Assembly: GCF_028276765.1 (NCBI RefSeq)
Contig: NZ_JAPYVU010000014.1
Span: 1 to 36,652, forward strand
DNA from: Sulfurihydrogenibium sp.
Lineage (GTDB): Bacteria; Aquificota; Aquificia; Aquificales; Hydrogenothermaceae
Direction of reading: 5' to 3'
DNA length: 36,652 nucleotides
Shown: piece after piece, positions 26,703-34,959 of the stretch
Position numbering within the stretch: position 1 is the first letter of the stretch
Layout of the letters: each line of letters opens with the position of its first letter
Notes under the pieces: generated by a model
The model's input: the letters and a program-made list of their open reading frames with translations, nothing else
What the model was told of the DNA's origin: nothing
Databases searched by the model: none
Translations under genes and position numbers: made by a program

Positions 26703-26893
26703 ACGTTGGGTGAGAAATCGAAAACGCAGAAAAATTCATGAATTGTCAAGTCATACCTAGAGCGTTTTAATTTTTTTAAGCTTACCTTTATGTGTAATCC
26801 TGAAGTCAGAGGCCGAAGGATCTACTCTTTTAAAAAGAGAAGAAACGAGATTCTTCGCTTGTGTTTGAATGACTATGTTGTTTTTGACAGTCT
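26703..26893 (+). repeat. Degenerate repeat: type 2 left end followed by a worn type 1 element
   Basis: ACGTTGGGTGAGAAATCG (26703-26720) is a type 2 end. After 40 bases comes a decayed type 1 body: GAGCGTTTTAATTTTTTTAA, AATCCTGAAGTCAGAGGCCG, GAGATTCTTCGCTTGTG and TTTTTGACAGTCT. Many positions have drifted and one palindrome no longer pairs fully, so this is an old copy. It fills the gap between the M16 and rsmI genes. Confidence 0.6.
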
Positions 26894-26943
26894 GGTTTGT
26901 CAAAATTTTAATTTCTAAATTGAATATTATTAAATAACATTTT

Positions 26944-27780
26944 TCAACCTTCATTGTTACTATCTAATACCATCTTGTATGCTTGATTCTTAGGCAATTT
27001 ATACTCATCAGCGATAATCTTTGCTATTTCTTTTGACTTTAAGCTTTGATTTTTTAACTCTATTATTCTTCTTTTTATTTCATCTTCATCTATAGTAACT
27101 TCCTTTTCTGATGGATGAACAAGAATAACAAACTCACCTTTTATCTTGTCTGGATTTTTTTCAAAAAAATCTAAAATTTCAAAAGGATTACCAATGATAA
27201 ACTCTTCATGAATCTTTGTAAGCTCCTTTGCAACAACGATATTAGCTTTTTCATCAAGCTCTTTTATAAGATTGACAGTATCTACAACTCTATTTGGACT
27301 TTCATAGAGTATTAAGGTTGCATCTAACTCTATATATTTTTTCAAAACCTTTTCTTTGTGAGACCCTTTTTGTGGAAGAAATCCTAAGAAAAGGAATTTA
27401 TCTGATGGTAATCCTGAGGCAGATAGTGCTACAGCTCCTGCAAATGGACCAGGAATTGGCACAACTTTTATATTATTTTCTCTTGCCTTTTTTACAACTC
27501 TATAACCAGGGTCTGAAATGCAAGGAGTTCCAGCGTCAGAAATCAACGCTACATCTTCTTTTTCTAAAATCTTTAATATCTTTTCTGATGCTTCTTCTTC
27601 GTTATGCTCGTGATAGCTAATTAGATGTTTATCTTCTATGCCATAAAAATTTAGAAGTTTTTTTGTTTGTCTTGTGTCTTCACAAGCTATATATTTAACC
27701 TTTTTAAGTGTATCTAAGGCTCTAAATGAGATATCCTGAAGATTTCCGATGGGCGTTGCAACAACGTACAAAACAGCCAT
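26944..27780 (-). CDS. rsmI: 16S rRNA (cytidine-1402 2'-O) methyltransferase
   Basis: RsmI methylates the ribose of C1402 in the decoding centre of 16S rRNA. The 278-residue protein has the tetrapyrrole-methylase fold: VVATPIGNLQDISFRA (6-21), ACEDTRQTKKLL, ISYHEHNE, ALISDAGTPCISDPGY and PIPGPFAGAVALSASGL, all hallmark motifs. The length is normal, including a small C-terminal domain. The ATG overlaps the stop of the upstream DUF4139-like gene (TAATG) and has no Shine-Dalgarno sequence of its own, so it depends on coupling. Confidence 0.95.
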   Translation of the reverse strand: MAVLYVVATPIGNLQDISFRALDTLKKVKYIACEDTRQTKKLLNFYGIEDKHLISYHEHNEEEASEKILKILEKEDVALISDAGTPCISDPGYRVVKKARENNIKVVPIPGPFAGAVALSASGLPSDKFLFLGFLPQKGSHKEKVLKKYIELDATLILYESPNRVVDTVNLIKELDEKANIVVAKELTKIHEEFIIGNPFEILDFFEKNPDKIKGEFVILVHPSEKEVTIDEDEIKRRIIELKNQSLKSKEIAKIIADEYKLPKNQAYKMVLDSNNEG

Positions 27781-28619
27781 TACGGTAATTTTAACATATT
27801 ATTTTGAATACTGCCATAGCCTACAAAAACATTATTTTTATATACAGCGACCTTACCATCTGGAAAGTATTTTTTAGAGTTTATGGTATTTACTTTAGAA
27901 TAAGAAAGCTCTAATCTGTCAATATTTACCAGCTTTGATGTATAAGGTTCAATAACTGTCTTGTCGTACAATTTCACTACTCTCTCATTTTCTTTGATGT
28001 ATAAAGCTACATCATTTAATCTTACAGGTGTGCTGTTTACTATTTTGTAAAAGCCATTTAATACAACTTTATTATTTGATATATCGGCAGTATAAACTAC
28101 ATCCCAGCTAAATCCATTTATTGGATAAATCAAATTTATTCCGGCTGAAACAGGTTTATCTGAGTTTAGCTTTATCGTTACTCTTGGTGCTTGAATATCT
28201 TGCCACTTTAAAGAAGATGAAAGTCTGTTTGGAAAGGTTGGTAAAGTTGTTACTACTACGCCGTTTTTTGTATCCAAGGTTATAAAATTATCTTTTACAG
28301 ATATGACTGTTCCACGTATTACTCTTCCGTCTCCTTCAATAGATATGGTTTTCCCAATAAGATTTTCTATAAAGTTTTCTTTTGTTGGTTCTACCATGTA
28401 TCCGGATATTTTTACACTGCTATCTGATGGCTTTATAACCAAATCATCAGTGTTAGCCATTGGTAAAAGCTGAATTGGCCCAATAATCGTCTCGCCTTGT
28501 GCTAATAAAAACTGTGAATACTGAATATAGGTAGATGCGCCCTTTTTATTTACTATCAAACTGTCTGCAAATGAAAAGCTAAATAAAAATAAAATTATAG
28601 CACTGATTTTCTTAAGCAT
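27780..28619 (-). CDS. Exported beta-rich protein with DUF4139-like region
   Basis: A 279-residue protein with a signal peptide (MLKKISAIILFLFSFSFA) and a predominantly beta-strand mature part. The stretch SAGINLIYPINGFSWDVVYT and the following NGFYKIVNSTPVRLNDVALY resemble the DUF4139 domain (the 'W...Y' and 'ti.N.t...l.da.l.l' pattern), found in surface or envelope proteins of unknown function. AAGGAG precedes the ATG by five bases. It is the first gene of a pair with rsmI, a functionally odd partnership best explained by gene order alone. The domain call is tentative; export is well supported. Confidence 0.7.
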   Translation of the reverse strand: MLKKISAIILFLFSFSFADSLIVNKKGASTYIQYSQFLLAQGETIIGPIQLLPMANTDDLVIKPSDSSVKISGYMVEPTKENFIENLIGKTISIEGDGRVIRGTVISVKDNFITLDTKNGVVVTTLPTFPNRLSSSLKWQDIQAPRVTIKLNSDKPVSAGINLIYPINGFSWDVVYTADISNNKVVLNGFYKIVNSTPVRLNDVALYIKENERVVKLYDKTVIEPYTSKLVNIDRLELSYSKVNTINSKKYFPDGKVAVYKNNVFVGYGSIQNNMLKLP

Positions 28620-28663
28620 TTAAACTCCTTTGTTGATTTTGGTAAAAAATATTATATAACAGA

Positions 28664-28805
28664 TGGAGACTATTCCAAGAATCTACACGCTCATTCTACA
28701 GCTAGTGAAAAATCTCTGCTTTTTAACTATTACTTGCTCACTAATGGCAATTCATGAACATCTCTACTTATTTACTTTCTATGAATTAAAAAAGAAGATC
28801 TTTTC
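28664..28805 (-). repeat. Badly decayed type 1 element with a third palindrome
   Basis: Left end GAGACTATTCCAAGAATCTA and CATTCTACAGCTAGTG match a type 1 element in reverse orientation. Inside is GGCAATTCATGAACATCTC, a worn copy of the palindrome seen intact at 31322-31349. The right half (AAGAAGATCTTTTCCGGAC) keeps part of the first palindrome only. Boundaries are approximate. Confidence 0.45.
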
Positions 28806-28834
28806 CGGACTAAACTCTGCTGTATGACTGGACT

Positions 28835-28986
28835 GAAACTGTTCCAAAAATCTACACTGTCATTCTGCAACCGGCGAAGAATTTCCTGTTTTTCTTTTCA
28901 AATTAAAAAATCAGAAGAGGAGATCCTTCGGCCTAACGGCCTTGGGATGGCAAGGAAAAGTGAATTTACAGAATTTTGGAACGCTC
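28835..28986 (-). repeat. Type 1 miniature element
   Basis: A 152-bp reverse-orientation copy from GAAACTGTTCCAAAAATC to GAATTTTGGAACGCTC. It carries both palindromes (GTCATTCTGCAACCGGCG; GGAGATCCTTCGGCCTAACG). The octamer TATGACTG lies on both sides (28823-28830 and 28988-28995) but is not flush with the left end, so it may be a drifted target duplication. Upstream of ahcY. Confidence 0.75.
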
Positions 28987-29072
28987 TTATGACTGTATTT
29001 TATTTCCAAATTCTGTAATGGTAATTTAAATTTGTTTTTTATTTTTCAGCAAAACCTTTATATTTCTAAACT

Positions 29073-29083
29073 TATGCTAAAAT
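29073..29083 (+). promoter_or_regulatory. Probable extended -10 promoter of ahcY
   Basis: TATGCTAAAAT lies 31 bases before the ahcY start and is a one-base variant of the TATGCTATAAT found before alaS and the HerA gene. No clear -35 is present. Confidence 0.45.
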
Positions 29084-29114
29084 ATAACCTACATTTTTTT
29101 AAAAGGAGGGTTAA

Positions 29115-30371
<1,257 letters not shown>

Positions 30372-30393
30372 AAAACTATTTAAGGAGGCAGAC

Positions 30394-30621
30394 ATGACAA
30401 GAGAAGAAGCAATCAAAAAATTATTAGAGACAGATAAAGAATTTAAGCACATGTATGAAGAGCATCAAGAATTAGAATGGAAAGTTCAAAAGCTTGAAAA
30501 ACATTTTCCACCAGACCCAGAAATTGAAGCCGAAGAAGAAAGATTAAAAAGAAGAAAGCTTTATTTAAAGGATATGATGGAGTTAAAAATTAAAGAATTC
30601 TTATCAAAAACCCAAGGATAA
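30394..30621 (+). CDS. Small DUF465 (YdcH-like) coiled-coil protein
   Basis: A 75-residue charged helical protein, MTREEAIKKLLETDKEFKHM onward, with EEHQELEWKVQKLEK and a second helix ERLKRRKLYLKDMM. This is the DUF465/YdcH layout: two antiparallel helices with a short acidic turn, function unknown. The frame extends upstream to 30361, but AGGAGG lies five bases before the ATG at 30394, which fixes the start. It follows ahcY by 22 bases and ends at a terminator, so the two form an operon. Confidence 0.75.
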   Translation: MTREEAIKKLLETDKEFKHMYEEHQELEWKVQKLEKHFPPDPEIEAEEERLKRRKLYLKDMMELKIKEFLSKTQG

Positions 30622-30633
30622 CCCTCATACAAC

Positions 30634-30660
30634 GGCAAGCCTTAGAGCTTGCCTTTCTAT
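30634..30660 (+). terminator. Terminator of the ahcY operon
   Basis: GGCAAGC (30634-30640) pairs with GCTTGCC (30647-30653) around a 6-base loop and is followed by TTTCTATAAATTT. The stem is good and the U-tract moderate. Confidence 0.7.
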
Positions 30661-30706
30661 AAATTTAATCTCAAGGTATAATCACATAGTTTTTGTCCTA
30701 TATTTC

Positions 30707-30888
30707 AGGTGAGGAATTAGATAAAAGTAGGAGATTCTTTGTCGGCCGTAGAATGACGCCATTCGGAAGTCCTTGTCATCCTGAGACTGTAAAGCCGAAG
30801 GATCTCATTTTTTGATTTTTGACTTGAAAGAAAAGTATGAAATTCTTCGTTTCGCTCAGAAATTACGGTGTGGATTTTTGAAACAGCC
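30707..30888 (+). repeat. Composite repeat: type 2 left part fused to type 1 right part
   Basis: Starts with a worn type 2 end (CAGGTGAGGAATTAG) and GGAGATTCTTTGTCGGCCG, then switches to a type 1 body (GTCATCCTGAGACTGTAAAG, GAAATTCTTCGTTTCGC) and ends with the type 1 end GATTTTTGAAACAGCC. This is best read as a type 1 insertion into a type 2 element, with loss of the outer remainder. Confidence 0.65.
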
Positions 30889-31252
30889 ACAATTTATGAA
30901 TTGTTTTGTACGGAAGTTCATGAACTGCATAGCATTTGCCAATTTGTTTAAATTTCTCAGTTTTGAATTCTTTGATAAAAAAGGGAAGTCAGCCGGTGGC
31001 CAACTTCCAAAATTCTTGCAGGAGGCTATTCTTGAAGAAAAAACGCAGCAGGAGCTATAAGTGATATTAAAAATTTATGCCAATTTTCTATTGTGTAAAT
31101 ACAAACGCTTTTATATTTTACTGTCCAAAAAAGAACAAAAACTGTCCGATTTGGAACAAAAGAGGTGAGATTTTGGAGCCTTTTTCTAAAAAATTTTTAA
31201 AATAGATGAGTAAAGCCAGTTATAAATGCCATCTAAAAAATATTTCAAATAA
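30889..31252. other. Gene-free stretch between composite repeats
   Basis: A short plus-strand frame reaching 31060 ends with FEFFDKKGKSAGGQLPKFLQ, but its start lies inside the repeat and it has no ribosome binding site. The last part could be a gene fragment; no family is recognised. Around 30960-31025, GGAAGTCAGCCGG faces GGCCAACTTCC in a possible hairpin. Confidence 0.3.
31120..31161. repeat. Two tandem 21-bp repeats
   Basis: ACTGTCCAAAAAAGAACAAA (31120) and ACTGTCCGATTTGGAACAAA (31141) stand head to tail, differing mainly in the middle. In the second unit TGTCC faces GGAACA as an imperfect inverted repeat. Neither neighbour gene starts nearby, so a control role is uncertain. Confidence 0.5.
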
Positions 31253-31478
31253 ATGTTGGGGTGACGAATTAGGTAAAAGTAAGAGATTTTTTACTTTGCT
31301 CAGAATGACAACTTTACTTTCGTAAGGGTGATTCATGAATCGCCCCTACTTTTCCACTTTATTTTTCATCCTGAGGACGCAAGTCGGAAGGATCTTCTTT
31401 GATTTTTTGACTCGAAAAGAAAAATAGTAGATTCTTCGCTTCGCTCAGAATGACCGTGTGGATTTTTAGAACAGTTTC
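31253..31478 (+). repeat. Composite repeat: type 2 end, extra palindrome, type 1 body
   Basis: Begins with a type 2-like end (ATGTTGGGGTGACGAATTAG), passes a palindrome-2 half (TTTGCTCAGAATGACAAC), then the 28-bp palindrome at 31322-31349, then a full type 1 body (CATCCTGAGGACGCAAGTC; GATTCTTCGCTTCGCTC) ending GATTTTTAGAACAGTTTC. It shows layered insertions. Confidence 0.65.
31322..31349. repeat. 28-bp near-perfect palindrome
   Basis: GTAAGGGTGATTCATGAATC followed by GCCCCTAC is self-complementary except for two mispaired positions. A worn relative lies at about 28744-28762. It is distinct from the two palindromes of the miniature elements. Confidence 0.7.
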
Positions 31479-31517
31479 AATTTTCCACAAGTACATAATA
31501 ATTTGAAAAACCTATTT

Positions 31518-32153
31518 TTACTCAATCTTACTGCTAATTAGAACACCATCTCTTAAAGGAATTAATACGCTAAAAAACTCTTTATTTTTAAACATATACT
31601 CATTAAATTCTTTAATTTTTACTGTTTTTTCATCAGGATTATCTTGTGCAACTTTGCCATACCATAGCGTATTATCAGCGATAACTAAACTACCAACTTT
31701 AAGATTGTCTTTTAACGTTAAAATAGCTTCAAGATATTTAGTTTTTTCTAAATCCAGAAATAAAATATCAATATCTTTATACTCTTTTGCTATTTCAATA
31801 GCATTTCCTACTCTAAACTCAGCTTTATCTAACAAACCAAATCTTTCAAAATACGATTTTGCCATAGATAGGTTTCTTTCTTGATAGTCTGTTAGTACAA
31901 CCTTCCCGCCATTCATAGCTTTTGCAAAATAATAAGCAGAATATCCATAACCAGAACCAAGCTCTACAACTAATTTTGGATTTTTTAACTTTGTAATTAG
32001 ATAAATCAGCCTTCCAACTGTCCTATCAATAATAGGGAAGTCATTTTTGTGAGCATAGTCTTCCATTTCTTTTAAGATTTCTTCATCTTCAATGAAGGCA
32101 ATTCTGTTTAACTGTTCTATGTAAGCTTCTACTTGCGGATTTAGTATATTCAT
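31518..32153 (-). CDS. SAM-dependent O-methyltransferase (Methyltransf_3 type)
   Basis: A 211-residue class I methyltransferase of the catechol/caffeoyl-CoA O-methyltransferase group. Motifs: TVGRLIYLITKL before motif I VVELGSGYGYSA (63-74), VLTDYQERN, DILFLDLEKTKY with the metal-binding aspartate region, and IADNTLWYGKV, the family's second metal-ligand motif (D-N). Bacterial members include the tRNA wobble-uridine methyltransferase TrmR as well as small-molecule enzymes, so the substrate is open. It has a weak ribosome binding site and its own promoter region, with the 12-bp palindrome ATCTTATAAGAT at 32171-32182 just upstream. It is flanked on both sides by repeats and stands alone. Confidence 0.85.
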   Translation of the reverse strand: MNILNPQVEAYIEQLNRIAFIEDEEILKEMEDYAHKNDFPIIDRTVGRLIYLITKLKNPKLVVELGSGYGYSAYYFAKAMNGGKVVLTDYQERNLSMAKSYFERFGLLDKAEFRVGNAIEIAKEYKDIDILFLDLEKTKYLEAILTLKDNLKVGSLVIADNTLWYGKVAQDNPDEKTVKIKEFNEYMFKNKEFFSVLIPLRDGVLISSKIE

Positions 32154-32204
32154 AGGCTAAATTTTATCATATCTTATAAGATGCTATAATATTTTTAATC
32201 ATAT

Positions 32205-32955
32205 ACGCTTAGGGTGAGAAATTACATCTAAAAAACTCCTTGGCGGTAGTTAAAATTGTAATAGCAAAAAATTCCACCAAGGAAGTAAAAATGCAAAACT
32301 CTAATCTTTATTTTACACTATTTCAAAAAATCTATGAGCATTTAACTAAGAGTGTTCCAAAATTCTTGTAAACCTACCTTTCCGTGTCATCCTGAGGACG
32401 AAGTCCGAAGGATCTCTTTTTTGATTTTTGATCTTGAAAAGAAAAATAGGAGATTCTTCGCTTCGCTCAGAATGACAATTTTGATTTTTGGAACAGCCTC
32501 GCATCTAACTATACTTTTAAACATCCAACCAAAAAAGAAAGCAGGTAGACCATCTAAGGTATCTGATTTACAACTTGCAGCTTTATATATCACATCCTAC
32601 ATTTCAAACACTCCTATTCTTACACTTTCCAGATTTCTAATTTGTCCTTCTATTCAATCTTGGCATCTGTTTAGAAAATCAAAATCAGAGAGAGTTTACA
32701 AAATCCTTAGAGAATATTGGCTAAGAAGAGTCACGATTTATTCTATGGACTTTTAGTTATGGTGGTTTGTGATGAAGACGGTATGGTTTATGATATATGG
32801 TTTCATCCAGCAAGCTATCATGAAGTAAGGTTGTTAAGAATGAGACACAAAATGAGTAAATGGTTTAGATTCTTGTTGCTTATCTATATGTATATGCTGT
32901 TGGTTATAGCTTTTTAAGAAAAAGTAGATTATGGAAGTAATTTCTTGCCCAAGGT
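32205..32955 (+). mobile_element. Decayed IS982-like insertion sequence interrupted by a type 1 element
   Basis: The ends are ACGCTTAGGGTGAGAAATTA (32205) and, on the minus strand, ACCTTGGGCAAGAAATTAC (from 32955), which are the type 2 miniature-element ends. A transposase frame starts at 32291 (MQNSNLYFTLFQKIYEHLTK), is split by the repeat at 32350-32500, and resumes with KKKAGRPSKVSDLQLAALYI. After a shift it has FYGLLVMVVCDEDGMVYDIW and FHPASYHEVRLLRM, which resemble the catalytic core of IS982 transposases. About a third of the gene is missing and stops are present, so it is dead. Confidence 0.75.
32350..32500 (+). repeat. Type 1 miniature element inside the IS982-like transposase
   Basis: A 151-bp copy from GAGTGTTCCAAAATTCTTG to GATTTTTGGAACAGCCTC, nearly identical to the 7939-8091 copy. 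The flanks GCATTTAACTA (32338-32348) and GCATCTAACTA (32501-32511) are an 11-bp target duplication with one later change. It splits the transposase frame after EHLTK. Confidence 0.85.
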
Positions 32956-33090
32956 ATAGAAATATAGCTATTATAAATTCATCTTTGTAGTTTCTTGGTC
33001 TACTTCTTTGACCATATTTCTTTTCTTTATGTTTAATCTTTTTAAAAATTAAAAAATCTTTTTGTAAGCTTATAGATTTGCCTGAAAGAT
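32956..33090 (-). pseudogene. N-terminal fragment of another transposase
   Basis: The minus strand reads SLQKDFLIFKKIKHKEKKYG and then QRSRPRNYKDEFIIAIFLY before running into the IS982-like end. The 'GRPRKY.DEFI..' pattern is common near the N-terminus of DDE transposases. No start or continuation exists. The IS982-like element probably truncated it. Confidence 0.4.
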
Positions 33091-33131
33091 ATTCCTGTTT
33101 TTCTCATGTAAACATTCCATTTTTTGACTTC

Positions 33132-33485
33132 CTATTTTGCAAATGGTAATAGTTTGATTATTAGTTCAACAGCATCTTTATTTATGAAAATTATCAAAAA
33201 GGCAAGAATCAAAAACATGATTGTAAATTTCTTGTCAAGTTTTAACACTTCTTTTTCAATTTTAGCTTCAAGCTCGGTTTTAACTAATATCAAATCAGCT
33301 TTCGTAGCAAGTTCTTTCGTAAGCTCATCTTTAAGCTCAAGCTTTTTTTGATGTGCTAAGCTTTCTGATTTTTTGTCTAATTCGTTATAGATCAATTCAA
33401 TAGTTTGTGCAATCTTTTTAGCCTCTTCTTTGCCTATTTTTTCTTCTAACTTTTCTAATAACTCATAATCTATAACGTAAGCCAT
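33132..33485 (-). CDS. Coiled-coil, single-span membrane protein, tandem copy 2
   Basis: A 117-residue protein: MAYVIDYELLEKLEEKIGKE, a long charged coiled coil (residues about 10-80, with ELATKADLILVKTELEAKI) and a C-terminal membrane helix (about 85-107, FTIMFLILAFLIIFI) followed by DAVELIIKLLPFAK. The layout resembles DUF1640/CCDC90-type proteins. The frame is open seven codons upstream, but the ATG at 33485 has GGAG properly placed 10 bases after the stop of copy 1. It is almost identical to its neighbour except for the segment before the membrane helix. It is likely cotranscribed with the hydroxyacid dehydrogenase and mqnC. Confidence 0.75.
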   Translation of the reverse strand: MAYVIDYELLEKLEEKIGKEEAKKIAQTIELIYNELDKKSESLAHQKKLELKDELTKELATKADLILVKTELEAKIEKEVLKLDKKFTIMFLILAFLIIFINKDAVELIIKLLPFAK

Positions 33486-33495
33486 TTTTGACTCC

Positions 33496-33858
33496 CTATT
33501 TTGCAAATGGTAAAAGTTTAATTATTAGTTCAACAGCATCTTTATTTATGAAAATTATCAAAAAGGCAAGAATCAAAAACATGATTGTAAATTTCTTGTC
33601 AAGTTTAAGTATTTCCTTTTCTAATTTAGCTTCGATTTTTTCTAACTTTGCTTCTATGATTGCTAAATCAGCCTTTGTAGCTAATTCTTTTGTAAGCTCA
33701 TCTTTAAGCTCAAGCTTTTTTTGATGTGCTAAGCTTTCTGATTTTTTGTCTAATTCGTTATAGATCAATTCAATAGTTTGTGCAATCTTTTTAGCCTCTT
33801 CTTTGCCTATTTTTTCTTCTAACTTTTCTAATAACTCATAATCTATAACGTAAGCCAT
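33496..33858 (-). CDS. Coiled-coil, single-span membrane protein, tandem copy 1
   Basis: A 120-residue near-duplicate of the protein encoded immediately downstream. The first 71 residues and the last 33 are essentially identical; between them it has LAIIEAKLEKIEAKLEKEIL instead of LILVKTELEAKIEKEVL, a three-residue longer heptad stretch. The C-terminal helix anchors it in the membrane and the N-terminal coil probably lies in the cytoplasm and oligomerises. The family (DUF1640-like) is of unknown bacterial function. GGAG precedes the ATG by eight bases, and the gene starts 18 bases after mqnC. Confidence 0.75.
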   Translation of the reverse strand: MAYVIDYELLEKLEEKIGKEEAKKIAQTIELIYNELDKKSESLAHQKKLELKDELTKELATKADLAIIEAKLEKIEAKLEKEILKLDKKFTIMFLILAFLIIFINKDAVELIIKLLPFAK

Positions 33859-33876
33859 TATAGAAACTCCGATTAC

Positions 33877-34959
33877 CTAATCAAAAATCTTGACAATATT
33901 ATAATATGTATCTCTCTGTGCAGGAGTAAAGCCGGCGTCTTTAATTTGTTTAGCCATTTTTTCCGGTCTTGGACTTGAAACCTTAAAGCCTGTAGAAGCT
34001 ACTACATTCTCTTCAATCATAGTGCTTCCTAAATCATTTGCACCAAACCTTAAGCCGATTTGACCAACTTTCATCGTTTGAGTGACATGGGATGATTGAA
34101 TATTATCAAAATTATCAAGATAAATTCTTGCCAATGCTAAAACCTTTAAATACCACACAGAAGTAGCCGGCTCTAAATGGTCAAGTTGTGTATTGCCTTT
34201 TTGAAAAGTCCATGGTATAAAGGCAGTAAATCCACCTGTTTCATCTTGAAGTTGTCTAATATGGTTTAAATGTTCGATAATATGCTTTGGTTTTTCAACA
34301 TGTCCAAACATCATTGTTGCCGTTGACCTCATTCCAAGCTCATGGGCTGTTCTATGGACTTCAAGCCATTGAGCTGTTGTAGTTTTATTTGAAGATATTA
34401 ACACTCTTACTTCGTCAGATAAAATCTCTGCACCACCACCTGGAAGAGACATTAATCCTGCTTCTTTTAACTTTATTAAAACATCCCTTATGCTCATTTT
34501 TTCAACCTTAGCAAGATAATTTATCTCTGTTGCTGAAAGTGAATGAATTTGTATTTGCGGAAACCTTTCTTTTATTCTTGAAAATAACTCTATATAAAAA
34601 TCAAGTCTTAAATCTGGATTTAAGCCACCTTGCATTAGCAAGGTAGTTCCACCCCAATCTATAAGCTCCTGAATTTTAGTAAATATCTCATCAAGTTCAA
34701 GTACATAAGCATCACTATCTGATTTTCTTCTTTGAAAAGCACAAAATTTACATCCTGCAACGCATACATTTGTATAATTTATATTTCTATCTATAACAAA
34801 CGTAGCTATATTATCCGGATGTTTTTTTGCTCTAATATAATCAGCAAGCCTGCCAAGAGATAATAAATCAAAATTCTCAAGCATATATAATGCTTCTTCC
34901 GGCTCTAATCTTTCACCATTCAAAACCTTTTCTGTTAAATAAGATTGTTCTTTTATCAA
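33877..34959 (-). CDS. mqnC: Cyclic dehypoxanthinyl futalosine synthase
   Basis: MqnC is the radical-SAM enzyme of the futalosine menaquinone pathway that cyclises dehypoxanthine futalosine. The 360-residue protein has the SAM-cluster motif CVAGCKFC (C66, C70, C73) after NYTN, then LLMQGGLNPDLRLDFY, SLSATEI, SLPGGGAEIL, GMRSTATMMFGH and FIPWTFQ, all matching MqnC rather than its relative MqnE. The start is TTG (34957-34959), with AGGAG seven bases upstream. It overlaps the stop of the hydroxyacid dehydrogenase gene (TTGA), so the two are coupled. No other mqn gene is in the window. Confidence 0.92.
   Translation of the reverse strand: MIKEQSYLTEKVLNGERLEPEEALYMLENFDLLSLGRLADYIRAKKHPDNIATFVIDRNINYTNVCVAGCKFCAFQRRKSDSDAYVLELDEIFTKIQELIDWGGTTLLMQGGLNPDLRLDFYIELFSRIKERFPQIQIHSLSATEINYLAKVEKMSIRDVLIKLKEAGLMSLPGGGAEILSDEVRVLISSNKTTTAQWLEVHRTAHELGMRSTATMMFGHVEKPKHIIEHLNHIRQLQDETGGFTAFIPWTFQKGNTQLDHLEPATSVWYLKVLALARIYLDNFDNIQSSHVTQTMKVGQIGLRFGANDLGSTMIEENVVASTGFKVSSPRPEKMAKQIKDAGFTPAQRDTYYNIVKIFD

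Noticed and set aside
26757-26954. Minus-strand 65-codon frame upstream of the M16 gene
   Set aside because: It reads through a decayed repeat, and its composition matches other repeat-derived frames.
28824-29018. Plus-strand 64-codon frame upstream of ahcY
   Set aside because: It lies almost entirely within a type 1 miniature element and has no ribosome site.
32171-32182. ATCTTATAAGAT as an operator of the O-methyltransferase
   Set aside because: The 12-bp palindrome is AT-only apart from two bases in an AT-rich region and occurs once, so chance is a sufficient explanation.
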